Below are positions 1-7,439 of a stretch of DNA of 15,329 nt, in pieces (position 1 is the first letter of the stretch; each line of letters opens with the position of its first letter). Source of the DNA: Geodermatophilaceae bacterium (GTDB lineage: Bacteria > Actinomycetota > Actinomycetes > Mycobacteriales > Geodermatophilaceae); NCBI GenBank assembly GCA_013813215.1, contig JACCSC010000097.1, positions 1-15,329 on the forward strand. The letters are read 5' to 3'. The notes under the pieces are model-generated. The model made no database searches. It saw only the letters and a program-made list of their open reading frames with translations, and was not told the origin of the DNA. A program made the position numbers and the translations under genes.

Positions 1-771
1 GACTCCCGGCTGGACGGTTTCCGCGATTTGACCGTGGCCGACCGCCGCCCGGACCGGCCCGGCGGACGTGGTGCGGTGATCGCGGAGGGCACCGTCGTCG
101 TACGCCGGCTGCTCGCGTCGCCGTACCCGGTCCGGGCCGTCCTCGGGGTGGGGGCCCGGATCGATGACCTCCTGCCCGCACTGTCGGCCGTGGACGTCCC
201 GGCGTACGTCGTCAGCCCGGCCACGATGCTCCAGGTCGTCGGCTTCCACCTCAACCGGGGCGTCCTGGCCCTCGCCGATCGAGGTGCCCCGGTGGACCTG
301 GACGATCTGCTCTCCCGCGACCGGCTGCTCGTCCTGGAGGGTGTGAACGACCACGAGAACCTCGGCTCGCTGTTCCGCAACGCCGCTGCCCTCGGCGTCG
401 ATGCGGTCCTGCTCGGCGCGCGCTGCGCCGATCCGCTGTACCGCCGGTCGGTACGGGTCTCGATGGGTCACGTCCTCGGCATGCGGTTCGGCACCGTGCC
501 GAATTGGCCCGGCGACCTGTCCCGGGTCCGGGCGGCCGGTCACCAGGTGTTGGCGCTGACCCCGCGGCCGGCCGCCGTGTCGCTGTCCGCGCTGAACCCG
601 GCCGAGCACCCGCGCTGGGCGCTGGTCGTCGGCGCCGAAGGTCCCGGCCTGACCGTGGAAGCGCTGGCCGCGGCCGATGTCCTGGTGCGCATCCCGATGG
701 CCGGGTCCGTCGACTCGCTGAACGTCGCGACCGCAGCCGCCATCGCCTGCCACCACCTGGCCGGCCGATGA
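1..771 (+). CDS. TrmH/SpoU-family RNA 2'-O-methyltransferase (5' end missing)
   Basis: This is a SAM-dependent 2'-O-ribose methyltransferase of the SPOUT (SpoU/TrmH) class, acting on rRNA or tRNA. The three SpoU motifs are visible: NLGSLFRNAAALG (about nt 358-396), GAEGPGL (about nt 631-651) and IPMAGSVDSLNVATA (about nt 691-735). The frame is open from base 1, and its first residues (DSRLDGFRDLT) look like the usual N-terminus of actinobacterial TrmH-like proteins, followed by the substrate-binding segment around AVIAEGTVVVRRLL. The gene therefore probably starts a few codons outside the window; a TTG at 28 is possible but would cut into that N-terminus. The TGA overlaps the ATG of the next gene (ATGA), suggesting co-transcription and coupled translation. 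The family is clear; the exact RNA target cannot be read from the sequence. Confidence 0.9.
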   Translation, partial: DSRLDGFRDLTVADRRPDRPGGRGAVIAEGTVVVRRLLASPYPVRAVLGVGARIDDLLPALSAVDVPAYVVSPATMLQVVGFHLNRGVLALADRGAPVDLDDLLSRDRLLVLEGVNDHENLGSLFRNAAALGVDAVLLGARCADPLYRRSVRVSMGHVLGMRFGTVPNWPGDLSRVRAAGHQVLALTPRPAAVSLSALNPAEHPRWALVVGAEGPGLTVEALAAADVLVRIPMAGSVDSLNVATAAAIACHHLAGR

Positions 772-1436
772 TGCCGGCCCGCGTGGTCGAGGTGCCCGCA
801 GAGCGGCTGGCTGGCTGGCTGGCCCGCTTCGGTGCACGCCACGGCACGCTGACCTGGGCCGGCCGCGATTCCGAGGTCGTGGTGAGCGCCGCCGACGGCG
901 CCCGGGCCGAATGCGCTGTGCCGTTTCCGCCGCTGGTCGTGGCCCCGGCGGCGGCGTTCGGCGGGTTGGTGGGCCACGTCGAGCGAGCGCGGCGGGTCGG
1001 CGTACTTCTGGTCCGCAAGGGCGGATACGCCGCCGGCGTGTTCGACGGCGACCGGCTGGTCTCCTCCAAGGTCGGCAGCCGGCACGTGCAGGGTCGGTCA
1101 GCCGCGGGCGGCTCGTCGCAACAGCGGTTCGCCCGGCGTCGGGAGAACCAGGCGACCCAGGCGTACGGCGCCGCGGCCGAGTGCGCCGTCCGCATCCTCG
1201 TCCCCGAGGCGGGCCGGCTGGCGGCCCTCGTCCTCGGTGGTGATCACCGCGCGGTCGAGGCTGTCCTGGCGGACTCCCGACTGGCCCGGTTGGCCGCCCT
1301 TCCGCGCGGCCGGTTTCTCACGGTGCCCGACCCACGACTGCGGGTCCTCCGGGTGACCCCGGCGCAGTTCTGCGCCGTACGGATCACCGTGACCGATCCG
1401 CCGGAGCCCCCCGGTCAAGCTGGGGCGATCGAATAG
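768..1436 (+). CDS. acVLRF1-family peptidyl-tRNA hydrolase (Vms1/eRF1-like release factor)
   Basis: This 222-residue protein matches the actinobacterial Vms1-like release factor 1 group. Eukaryotic Vms1/ANKZF1 release nascent chains from tRNA on stalled 60S subunits using an eRF1-like domain with a catalytic glutamine. The diagnostic stretch here is GRSAAGGSSQQRFARRR (residues about 109-125), with Q118/Q119 as the candidate catalytic glutamine and the following basic run likely contacting RNA. An upstream beta-rich segment (VGVLLVRKGGYAAGVFDGDRLVSSKVGSRHVQGR) fits the family fold. Two ATGs are adjacent (768, 771). The first overlaps the TGA of the methyltransferase gene, and there is no strong ribosome binding site, so coupled translation is likely. 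A GGCT x4 tandem repeat lies near the start (805-820). The 3' end overlaps the convergent SARP gene by 22 bp. Its role in bacterial ribosome rescue is inferred from the family. Confidence 0.85.
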   Translation: MMPARVVEVPAERLAGWLARFGARHGTLTWAGRDSEVVVSAADGARAECAVPFPPLVVAPAAAFGGLVGHVERARRVGVLLVRKGGYAAGVFDGDRLVSSKVGSRHVQGRSAAGGSSQQRFARRRENQATQAYGAAAECAVRILVPEAGRLAALVLGGDHRAVEAVLADSRLARLAALPRGRFLTVPDPRLRVLRVTPAQFCAVRITVTDPPEPPGQAGAIE

Positions 1437-4348
1437 AACCCGTTCAGTGCGGCGGCCAGCGCGGCCCGCTCGCCCAGGTCAGCCACCAGGGCCCGGCCCC
1501 CGGCGATCTGGCTGGCGTGCTCCTCGACGAAGCCCGCGGCCAGCCCCTGGCTCTCGGCCTCGCCCAGCCAGGACGCAGGTTCCTGGGGTGCGGCCGCGAC
1601 CTCGGCGGCGACCCCAACCGCTATCGCGGCCGCGGCCGGATTGCGGCCGACGGCGACCACGGCCAATCGGGCGAGGTCCCTTCGGGCGAAGACCATCGAG
1701 TCGAGATTGAGATGGCCACCCATGGCGGCCCGAAGGTCGTCTATGGCCTCGGCGTGCATGCCCAGCACGAACCTGGCGCACCCGCGCTCGGTAAGACTGT
1801 CGGCCAACCCCGCCGGTGACGATGTCTGACCGGCCAGCGCAACGCCTGCCTCGGCGAAGCGCAGCGCCTTGGCCGCGTCGTTGCGCCGCAGCATCAGCTC
1901 GCTGAGGTTGGCCAGGATGACCGAGCGCAGCTCGATCGACTTGCCACTGGTGGCCGCGACTTCCTGCTGTCGATCACGCAGGGCCGCCGCATCCGAGACC
2001 GCACCCGCCGCGGCGAGTTGACCGTTCAGCAGCAGGATCGACACATGGATGGTCGTGGTCTCAGGGTGGCCGGCGGCAAGCGCCTGTCCCTGTCGTACTG
2101 CGTCGAGGGCGTCGTTCGGTCGCTCCTTGAGGATCTCGCCGAGGACGGCGACAATCTCGATCCACACGAGTCGTCGCGTGTCGTCCTGCTCTTCGGCCAG
2201 CGCCCGCGCCGCCTCCAGCGGAGCAGCCATCCGGCGCAGGTCGCCGCTGGAATGGAGGGTGGCCTGCCACCAGTACACGTCGCAACGGCGGCCAGGGCTG
2301 ATGTCCTGGCGTTCCAGCAAGCGACCGAACCACTGCTCAAGCTCGGTCTGCGGTCCTGACTGGTCCCAGACCGAGGCCGCCACGATGACCAGGTCGGCGG
2401 CCAGTTCACCGTCGGAACCGGCCAGCGCCCAGCGGACGGCGTTGCGGAGGTTAGCCTGCTCGGCCAGGTGCGCCTGCCACGTCGCCGGGCTCACTCCGGT
2501 GCGCGTGGGCTCGGGGAGAGGACGCATCCAGTCCCGGAAGTAGTGGGCGTGCCTCCGCTGGACCTCCGGGAGTTCGTCGCCGAGCAGCTCCGCGGCGTAC
2601 TCCCCGATGGTCTCCAGCAGTCCGAAGCGGTGCTGACCCCCGAGAAGTTGCCGCTGGATCAGGCAGCGATCGAGCAGTGCCTCGATGTACTCGAGGGCCT
2701 CATCGGGCTCACAGCCGGTCACCCCGGCTGCGGCCGCCAGCGTGCAGCCGCCGCGGAATACGGTCAGCTGGGCCAAAAAGCGCGCCTGGCCGCCGGTCAG
2801 CGCACCCACGCTCCACGCGATGCTGGACCGGAGCGTCCGCTGACGCTCCGGGACGTCTCGGGCGCCGGTGGCCAGCAGGGACAATGGATCGGACAGGCGC
2901 CGGTTGAGCTCGGCCAGCGGGAGGGCGCGGGTGCGGGCCGCAGCCAACTCCAGGGCGAGCGGCAGCCCGTCGCACTTGCGGGCGATGGCGCTGATGTCGG
3001 CCAGCTCGTCCACGGTCGGCTGGAAGGTCGGGTCGCTGTCGCGCACGCGGGCGACGAACAGCCGAGCGGCAGGACTGGGCTGGCTCGCGTGGTTATCGGA
3101 CACCGGCAGCGGCTCCAGATGGAACAACCGTTCCCCGCGGATACCCAACGGCTGCCTCGACGTGGCCAGGATCTGCAGATCGGGGGCGACGGCCAGCCAA
3201 CCCGACAGCAGCGAGGCCGCGTCGAGGACGTGCTCGAAGTTGTCACAGATAAGCAAGGTCCGCTTGTCGGCCAGGGCGGACTCCACCGTCGCCAGCGCGT
3301 CGTCAGCGCTGCGGACGCCGAGCGCCTGACAGATCGTGGCCGGGACGTCCGCGGGCTTCTCGGCGTGGCTCAACGGCACGAAGACGACGGCGGCGCTCGA
3401 CGTACTGGCCAGGTGCGCGCCGAGGGCGATGGCCAGCCTGGTCTTGCCGACGCCACCTGTCCCCACGACGGTCACGAGGCGGCCGCGGCCGTCGCCTAGC
3501 ATCGTCTCCAGAGCGACCAGCTCATCGGCACGTCCGACGGTCTCGTCGAGCAGGGCGGGAAGCTCGCGGCGCGAGCCGGACAGGAGGTCCGAGCGGGCCG
3601 GGTCGGTGTCCCGTTGGTTGAGCAGTCGCTGGTGCACCGCGCGCAGGTCGGGCGAGGGATCGATGCCCAGTTCCTCGCGCAGCACGCGCCGGCCCACGTC
3701 ATAGGCGGCCAGCGCCTCGGCCTGCCGGCCGCAGCGGTACAGCGCCTGCATCAGCAACCCGCGCAGGCCCTCGTGCAGCGGGTGCAGCGTCACCAACGAC
3801 TCCAACTCGGTCACGACCTCGCGATGACGACCGATTCGCAGGTCGGCATCGATCCGCTGTTCGAGCACGCTGAGTCGCGTCTCCTCCAGTCGATCGCGCT
3901 CCGCGGCCAGGAAGGGCGCCGAGTCCAGTCCGCCCAGCGCAGGACCGCGCCACAGGTCGAGCGCTGCCCGCAGCGTTCCTGCCGCGGCCGCGGCCTGACC
4001 CCTGGCCAGTTCACCGGCTCCACGGCGGGTCGCCTTGATGAACTCGTCGACATCGACGCCGATGTCGTTCCCCAGGCGATACCCGTCGCCGGCGATCACG
4101 ATCGACGCCGGACCCAGCGACTTGCGCAGCGCGGACACCAGGACCTGCACCGCGTTGACGGCCGACGCGGGCGGCTGCTCACCCCACAGCGCATCGATGA
4201 TTTCTGAGCGCCCCACCGACCGCGGTGCCTGCAGCGCGAGCAGGGCCAGGAGGGCCATCCGCTGGGCGCCTCCTAACGGGATGGTGGCGTCCCCTCGGAC
4301 GACCTGCAGCTCTCCGAGCAGCAGCACGCTGAAATGGTCGTCGGTCAC
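1415..4348 (-). CDS. AfsR-like large SARP transcriptional regulator (winged helix-BTAD-NB-ARC-TPR-like)
   Basis: This is a 977-residue transcriptional regulator close in size and architecture to Streptomyces AfsR. Residues 1-95 form an OmpR-type winged-helix DNA-binding domain, and about 98-246 a bacterial transcriptional activator domain (the run ending EELGIDPSPDLRAVHQRLL is typical). An NB-ARC/STAND ATPase follows, with Walker A GTGGVGKT (296-303), Walker B TLLICDN (364-370), the ATSRQPL segment (395-401) and GLPL (461-464). The remainder, about 600-977, is alanine-rich helical and TPR-like. No C-terminal LuxR-type helix-turn-helix is present, unlike many LAL proteins. The start is GTG (4346-4348); a GAGGTGG stretch lies about 13 nt upstream and a nearer GGTGG also occurs. 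The gene stands alone and faces an ECF sigma gene across a shared promoter region holding a SARP-type repeat array. Target genes are unknown; no biosynthetic cluster is visible in this window. Confidence 0.9.
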   Translation of the reverse strand: MTDDHFSVLLLGELQVVRGDATIPLGGAQRMALLALLALQAPRSVGRSEIIDALWGEQPPASAVNAVQVLVSALRKSLGPASIVIAGDGYRLGNDIGVDVDEFIKATRRGAGELARGQAAAAAGTLRAALDLWRGPALGGLDSAPFLAAERDRLEETRLSVLEQRIDADLRIGRHREVVTELESLVTLHPLHEGLRGLLMQALYRCGRQAEALAAYDVGRRVLREELGIDPSPDLRAVHQRLLNQRDTDPARSDLLSGSRRELPALLDETVGRADELVALETMLGDGRGRLVTVVGTGGVGKTRLAIALGAHLASTSSAAVVFVPLSHAEKPADVPATICQALGVRSADDALATVESALADKRTLLICDNFEHVLDAASLLSGWLAVAPDLQILATSRQPLGIRGERLFHLEPLPVSDNHASQPSPAARLFVARVRDSDPTFQPTVDELADISAIARKCDGLPLALELAAARTRALPLAELNRRLSDPLSLLATGARDVPERQRTLRSSIAWSVGALTGGQARFLAQLTVFRGGCTLAAAAGVTGCEPDEALEYIEALLDRCLIQRQLLGGQHRFGLLETIGEYAAELLGDELPEVQRRHAHYFRDWMRPLPEPTRTGVSPATWQAHLAEQANLRNAVRWALAGSDGELAADLVIVAASVWDQSGPQTELEQWFGRLLERQDISPGRRCDVYWWQATLHSSGDLRRMAAPLEAARALAEEQDDTRRLVWIEIVAVLGEILKERPNDALDAVRQGQALAAGHPETTTIHVSILLLNGQLAAAGAVSDAAALRDRQQEVAATSGKSIELRSVILANLSELMLRRNDAAKALRFAEAGVALAGQTSSPAGLADSLTERGCARFVLGMHAEAIDDLRAAMGGHLNLDSMVFARRDLARLAVVAVGRNPAAAAIAVGVAAEVAAAPQEPASWLGEAESQGLAAGFVEEHASQIAGGRALVADLGERAALAAALNGFYSIAPA

Positions 4349-4496
4349 CGCACCACCGCCCCCACCTCGGCCGAAACCCGCACAGCTCGACCGTCGTCAG
4401 GGTGACGGCCGCGGCGCAAACCTGCTGTTGAGATTAGGGCATTTCGCTCGAACCCACCTGTCCTCTGAAGGGTGGCTGAACGGCGTGCCCGGACAC

Positions 4497-4525
4497 CTCA
4501 GCGTCAGCTCAGCCGGTGCTCAGCG
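4497..4525 (+). promoter_or_regulatory. Putative SARP operator: three 7-bp direct repeats at 11-bp period
   Basis: Three heptamers lie in one orientation: CTCAGCG (4497-4503), CTCAGCC (4508-4514) and CTCAGCG (4519-4525), separated by exactly 4 bp (TCAG, GGTG). The 11-bp period of a heptamer plus a 4-bp spacer is the known layout of SARP binding sites. The array sits between a SARP gene and an ECF sigma gene and reads towards the sigma gene, 60 bp upstream of its ATG. I see no convincing -10 hexamer at the usual short distance downstream; a weak TAGTCG is at 4545-4550. Binding by the adjacent regulator is inference. Confidence 0.6.
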
Positions 4526-4585
4526 GGCCACGTGACCGTCCTCGTAGTCGCCGGCGAACGGCCGGCCGAGTGAGCGGAGCACGGC

Positions 4586-5131
4586 ATGTCCCCTTGGTTC
4601 CCAAGCCCGCCGCCGGTCACCGACGCCGAGCTGCTCAAGGCCTCGGCGGCCGGAGACGACGCGTCGTTCGCGCTCTTGTACCGCAGGAACGCCGGGCTGA
4701 TAAAGGGCAGGCTCCGCCGTCGCTGCGGTGACCCGGAGCTGATCGACGAGGTGCTCCAGGACACGTTCCTGGCCGTATGGCGCAGCGCGCACCGATGGAA
4801 CGGCAGTGGTGAGGTGCAGGCCTGGATCTGGGGGATCGCCGTACGCCGACTCGCCGATGCGCTGCGGAGCCACCTCGGTCGGCCTGACCTTCTGCCGCCT
4901 GTGGTGGAAGATCGGCCGTCGGCTGAGGAGGAACTTCTCCGTGATGTGCGGTACGGCGACGTCGGCCAGGCGTTGAGCCGTCTCGCTCCCGACCTGCAGC
5001 TGGTGCTCCGGGTGACGGTCGAGCAGCAGCTCACCACTCGGGAGGCCGCGGAGCTGCTGGGCATTCCCCAAGGCACCGTGAAGACCCGCATGATGCGTGC
5101 GCGGGCAGTACTGCGCCACTCACTGACATGA
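4586..5131 (+). CDS. ECF (sigma-70 family group IV) RNA polymerase sigma factor
   Basis: This 181-residue protein directs RNA polymerase to alternative promoters. Region sigma-2 spans about residues 25-95 (DEVLQDTFLAVWRSAHRW is the -10 recognition and core-binding stretch). Region sigma-4 spans about 125-178, with a helix-turn-helix at about 150-172 (TTREAAELLGIPQGTVKTRMMRAR). The size fits a minimal ECF factor with no C-terminal extension. The ATG at 4586 is preceded by GGAG (4576-4579) at a 6-nt spacing. No anti-sigma gene follows: the next gene is convergent and lacks a zinc-binding or cytoplasmic anti-sigma region. Control may therefore be transcriptional, possibly through the repeat array just upstream and the divergent AfsR-like gene. 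The ECF subgroup cannot be assigned by eye. Confidence 0.92.
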   Translation: MSPWFPSPPPVTDAELLKASAAGDDASFALLYRRNAGLIKGRLRRRCGDPELIDEVLQDTFLAVWRSAHRWNGSGEVQAWIWGIAVRRLADALRSHLGRPDLLPPVVEDRPSAEEELLRDVRYGDVGQALSRLAPDLQLVLRVTVEQQLTTREAAELLGIPQGTVKTRMMRARAVLRHSLT

Positions 5132-5169
5132 GGATGGGGTGCCTGCCCGGTCACTCCGGACCCGACTGG

Positions 5170-5484
5170 CTACCCGGCCGGCGTTCGCTGCGCATCGAGG
5201 GCGTCGATGACGGCCAGCAACGCCAGACCGACACCGAGGATCACCGGCACGACCAGCCAGTAGATCGTGACCAGGCCGAGCGAGCCGACCGCGACGGCGA
5301 CGTTCCCTGCAATCCGGGCCTCGCCCCGGATCGCGACCCCGAGGAGCATGAGGACTCCGGCGACCGCGATCAACGTCGTGAACAGCCAGCTCACCGCGCT
5401 CTCCGTGCCCAATGCCATGACAAGCAGGAAGAGACCGCCGATGACCGCCGAGACCCTCCACACCTTGTCCAGACCGGCAGCCAT
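5170..5484 (-). CDS. Small multi-pass membrane protein of unknown function
   Basis: I do not recognise this 104-residue protein. It is mostly hydrophobic, with likely membrane segments at about residues 10-27, 33-52 and 76-94 and a weaker one at about 58-74, so three or four spans. Short charged stretches (RGEAR, DALDAQR) separate or follow them. The ATG at 5484 has a good ribosome binding site, GAGGGGA, six nt upstream; a GTG two codons earlier abuts that site and is less likely. The gene lies 110 bp downstream of the ABC exporter pair on the same strand, so it may be read through from them, but a hairpin in the gap (5503-5528) could separate the units. It converges on the sigma gene with a 38-bp gap. 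Nothing in it resembles an anti-sigma domain. Confidence 0.65.
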   Translation of the reverse strand: MAAGLDKVWRVSAVIGGLFLLVMALGTESAVSWLFTTLIAVAGVLMLLGVAIRGEARIAGNVAVAVGSLGLVTIYWLVVPVILGVGLALLAVIDALDAQRTPAG

Positions 5485-5502
5485 GACCACTCCCCTCGAG
5501 GC

Positions 5503-5528
5503 GAACCGCCCGTCGGTGTGGGCGGTTC
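5503..5528. other. Perfect 8-bp inverted repeat (hairpin)
   Basis: GAACCGCC (5503-5510) and GGCGGTTC (5521-5528) pair perfectly around a 10-nt loop. The hairpin lies between the ABC exporter genes and the small membrane-protein gene, about 12 nt before the latter's ribosome binding site on the minus strand. It has no T-run, so an intrinsic terminator is uncertain; it could also be an operator or a 5'-leader structure. The heptamer GGTTCAC occurs at 5524-5530 and again at 5559-5565. Confidence 0.45.
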
Positions 5529-5594
5529 ACCACAACTGTCGAGGTGAGCGAACTGATCGGTTCACGTTGCCGGTCGGCTGCATCGAGGGCGGGG

Positions 5595-7439
5595 TCAGAT
5601 CAGGCTGTCCCGCCAGGCCTGGTGCAGGTCGGCGAAGGCGCCAGCGTCGCCGATCAGGTCGGCCGGCGAACCGTCCTCGACGATCCGGCCGTCGGACATG
5701 ACCAGCACCCGGTCGGCGATCTCCACGGTGGACAACCGGTGGGCGATGATCACCGCGGTCCGGTCGGTCAGGATCGTCCGCAGGGCCCGCTGCACCAGCC
5801 GCTCGCTGGGCACGTCCAGCGACGAGGTCGCCTCGTCGAGCACGAGTACCGCGGGATCGGCGAGAAACGCCCGGGCGAAGGCGACGAGCTGGCGCTGCCC
5901 GGCCGAGAGCCGCCCACCGCGCCGGCGTACGTCGGTGTCATAGCCCTCGGGCAGCGCCCTGATGAACTCGTCGGCGCCGATCGCGCGTGCGGCGTCCTCG
6001 ATCTCCGCGCGGCTGGCCGAGGGCCTGCCCAGCGCGATGTTCGCGGCCACCGTCCCGGAGAACAGGAAGCTCTCCTGGGTCACCATCACCACGGCCCGGC
6101 GCAGGTCGTCGTCGGCCAGGGCACGCAGGTCGATGCCGTCCACGTTGACGCTGCCCTCGACGGGGTCGTAGAAGCGGGCGAGCAACCGGGCCAGCGTCGA
6201 CTTGCCCGCTCCCGTGGCGCCCACCAGCGCCACCGTCTGTCCGGCTGGGATCGACAGGGACAACCGTGGCAGGACGGGGGAGTCCGACCGGTACCCGAAC
6301 CGCACGTCGTCGAAGCCGACCGCGCCCGACGGTCGCGGCAGCGGCCGCGGCTGCGCGGGGGGCGGGACGCTCGGTACCTCCTCCAGCACGCCGGACAGCT
6401 TCTCCAGGGCTGCTGTCGCCGCCTGGAAGGCGTTGTAGAGCACCGACAGGTCCTCCATCGGCGCGAAGAACCGGCGCAGGTACAGCAGGAACGCGACCAG
6501 GACGCCGACTTCGAGCTCGCCGTCGAGGACCCGGAATCCGCCGTACAGCAGGACGGCGCCGATCGTCAGGTTGCCGAGCAGGATGATCCCCGGCTCGAAC
6601 CACGCGATCAGCTTCCAGGCCCGCCGGTTGGCCAGCTTGTAGTCGCCGTTGACCGACTCGAAGATCTCCTGGTTGCGTGGCTCCCGGCGGAAGGCCTGCA
6701 CCGCACGGATGCCGCCGAGCGACTCGGCAAACTGCACGATCAGCAGTGCGATGGTCTCGCGGGTCCGCCGATAGCTCAACGCCGAGTGCTTGCGGAACCA
6801 TCGGAACAGCAGGATCAGCAGCGGAAAGCTCAGCAGCACGACCAGCGCCAGCGGGGCGTCCAGCACGAGCAGGATCACCCCGATCGACACGATCGAGAGC
6901 ACCGCCATCACCAGCTCGTCGAGGCTCTCGTCGAGCAGTTCGCCGATGGTCTCCACGTCGCTGGTCAGCCGGGAGATCACCCGGCCGGAGGTGTACTTCT
7001 CGTGGAAGGACAGCGACAACCCCTGCAGGTGGGTGAACACCCGCCGCCGCAACTGGAACAGCATCGCCTGCCCGATGCGGCCGCTGATCAGGAAGAACAT
7101 CCAGCGCAACCCGCCCTGGGCGATCGCGCACGCCATGAACACCGCGAACACCAGCAGCAGCGTTCGCGGACCCTCGCCGGCGGCCATCTCCGGAATGCCG
7201 CGGTCGATGCCGACGGACACGAGGTACGGCCCGGCCATGCCTGCGGCGTTCTGCAGGACGACCGCCACGGCGACGAGCCACAGCGAGCGCTTGTGGGGGC
7301 GCGCGAGGTCGGCCAGCAGCCGGCGGCTGCGCTCGCGCAGGAAGACACCGCCGGCCGTGCTGATCTGCTCGGCGTCCTCGGCGGAGACGCCGCGCCACTC
7401 GCGGTCGTAGGCGCCGACGTCTGGGACCTGGGTGGTCAT
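5595..7439 (-). CDS. ABC exporter half-transporter, subunit with the consensus Walker B glutamate
   Basis: This 614-residue protein joins a six-helix type IV exporter membrane domain (about residues 50-345) to an ATPase domain (about 370-610). The ATPase has Walker A GATGAGKS (407-414), Q-loop Q455 (VTQES), signature LSAGQ (511-515, with alanine in place of the first glycine of LSGGQ), Walker B VLVLDE (531-536, catalytic E536) and H-loop H567. The start is ATG at 7439, which overlaps the TGA of the upstream ABC gene (ATGA), so the two are translationally coupled and very likely form a heterodimer. This subunit has the intact catalytic residues but the altered signature; its partner has the opposite. 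The start is not extended upstream because that frame lies antisense-free inside the partner gene and lacks transporter sequence. The substrate is unknown: lipids, drugs or peptides are all possible for the family. Confidence 0.93.
   Translation of the reverse strand: MTTQVPDVGAYDREWRGVSAEDAEQISTAGGVFLRERSRRLLADLARPHKRSLWLVAVAVVLQNAAGMAGPYLVSVGIDRGIPEMAAGEGPRTLLLVFAVFMACAIAQGGLRWMFFLISGRIGQAMLFQLRRRVFTHLQGLSLSFHEKYTSGRVISRLTSDVETIGELLDESLDELVMAVLSIVSIGVILLVLDAPLALVVLLSFPLLILLFRWFRKHSALSYRRTRETIALLIVQFAESLGGIRAVQAFRREPRNQEIFESVNGDYKLANRRAWKLIAWFEPGIILLGNLTIGAVLLYGGFRVLDGELEVGVLVAFLLYLRRFFAPMEDLSVLYNAFQAATAALEKLSGVLEEVPSVPPPAQPRPLPRPSGAVGFDDVRFGYRSDSPVLPRLSLSIPAGQTVALVGATGAGKSTLARLLARFYDPVEGSVNVDGIDLRALADDDLRRAVVMVTQESFLFSGTVAANIALGRPSASRAEIEDAARAIGADEFIRALPEGYDTDVRRRGGRLSAGQRQLVAFARAFLADPAVLVLDEATSSLDVPSERLVQRALRTILTDRTAVIIAHRLSTVEIADRVLVMSDGRIVEDGSPADLIGDAGAFADLHQAWRDSLI

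Noticed and set aside
251..1195. A 314-codon minus-strand frame over the methyltransferase and acVLRF1 genes
   Set aside because: Arginine-, serine- and proline-rich shadow sequence; both plus-strand genes have clear family motifs.
2468..3499. A 343-codon plus-strand frame inside the SARP gene
   Set aside because: Its composition is biased (G, R, Q, A) with no motif, and the opposite strand carries the clear NB-ARC domain.
5132..5169. Bidirectional terminator between the sigma gene and the small membrane-protein gene
   Set aside because: Only a 4-bp GGTC/GACC stem is possible, with no T-run; too weak to call.
5170..5484. Anti-sigma factor for the ECF sigma gene
   Set aside because: The protein is convergent with the sigma gene, has no HXXXCXXC zinc motif and no soluble N-terminal domain.
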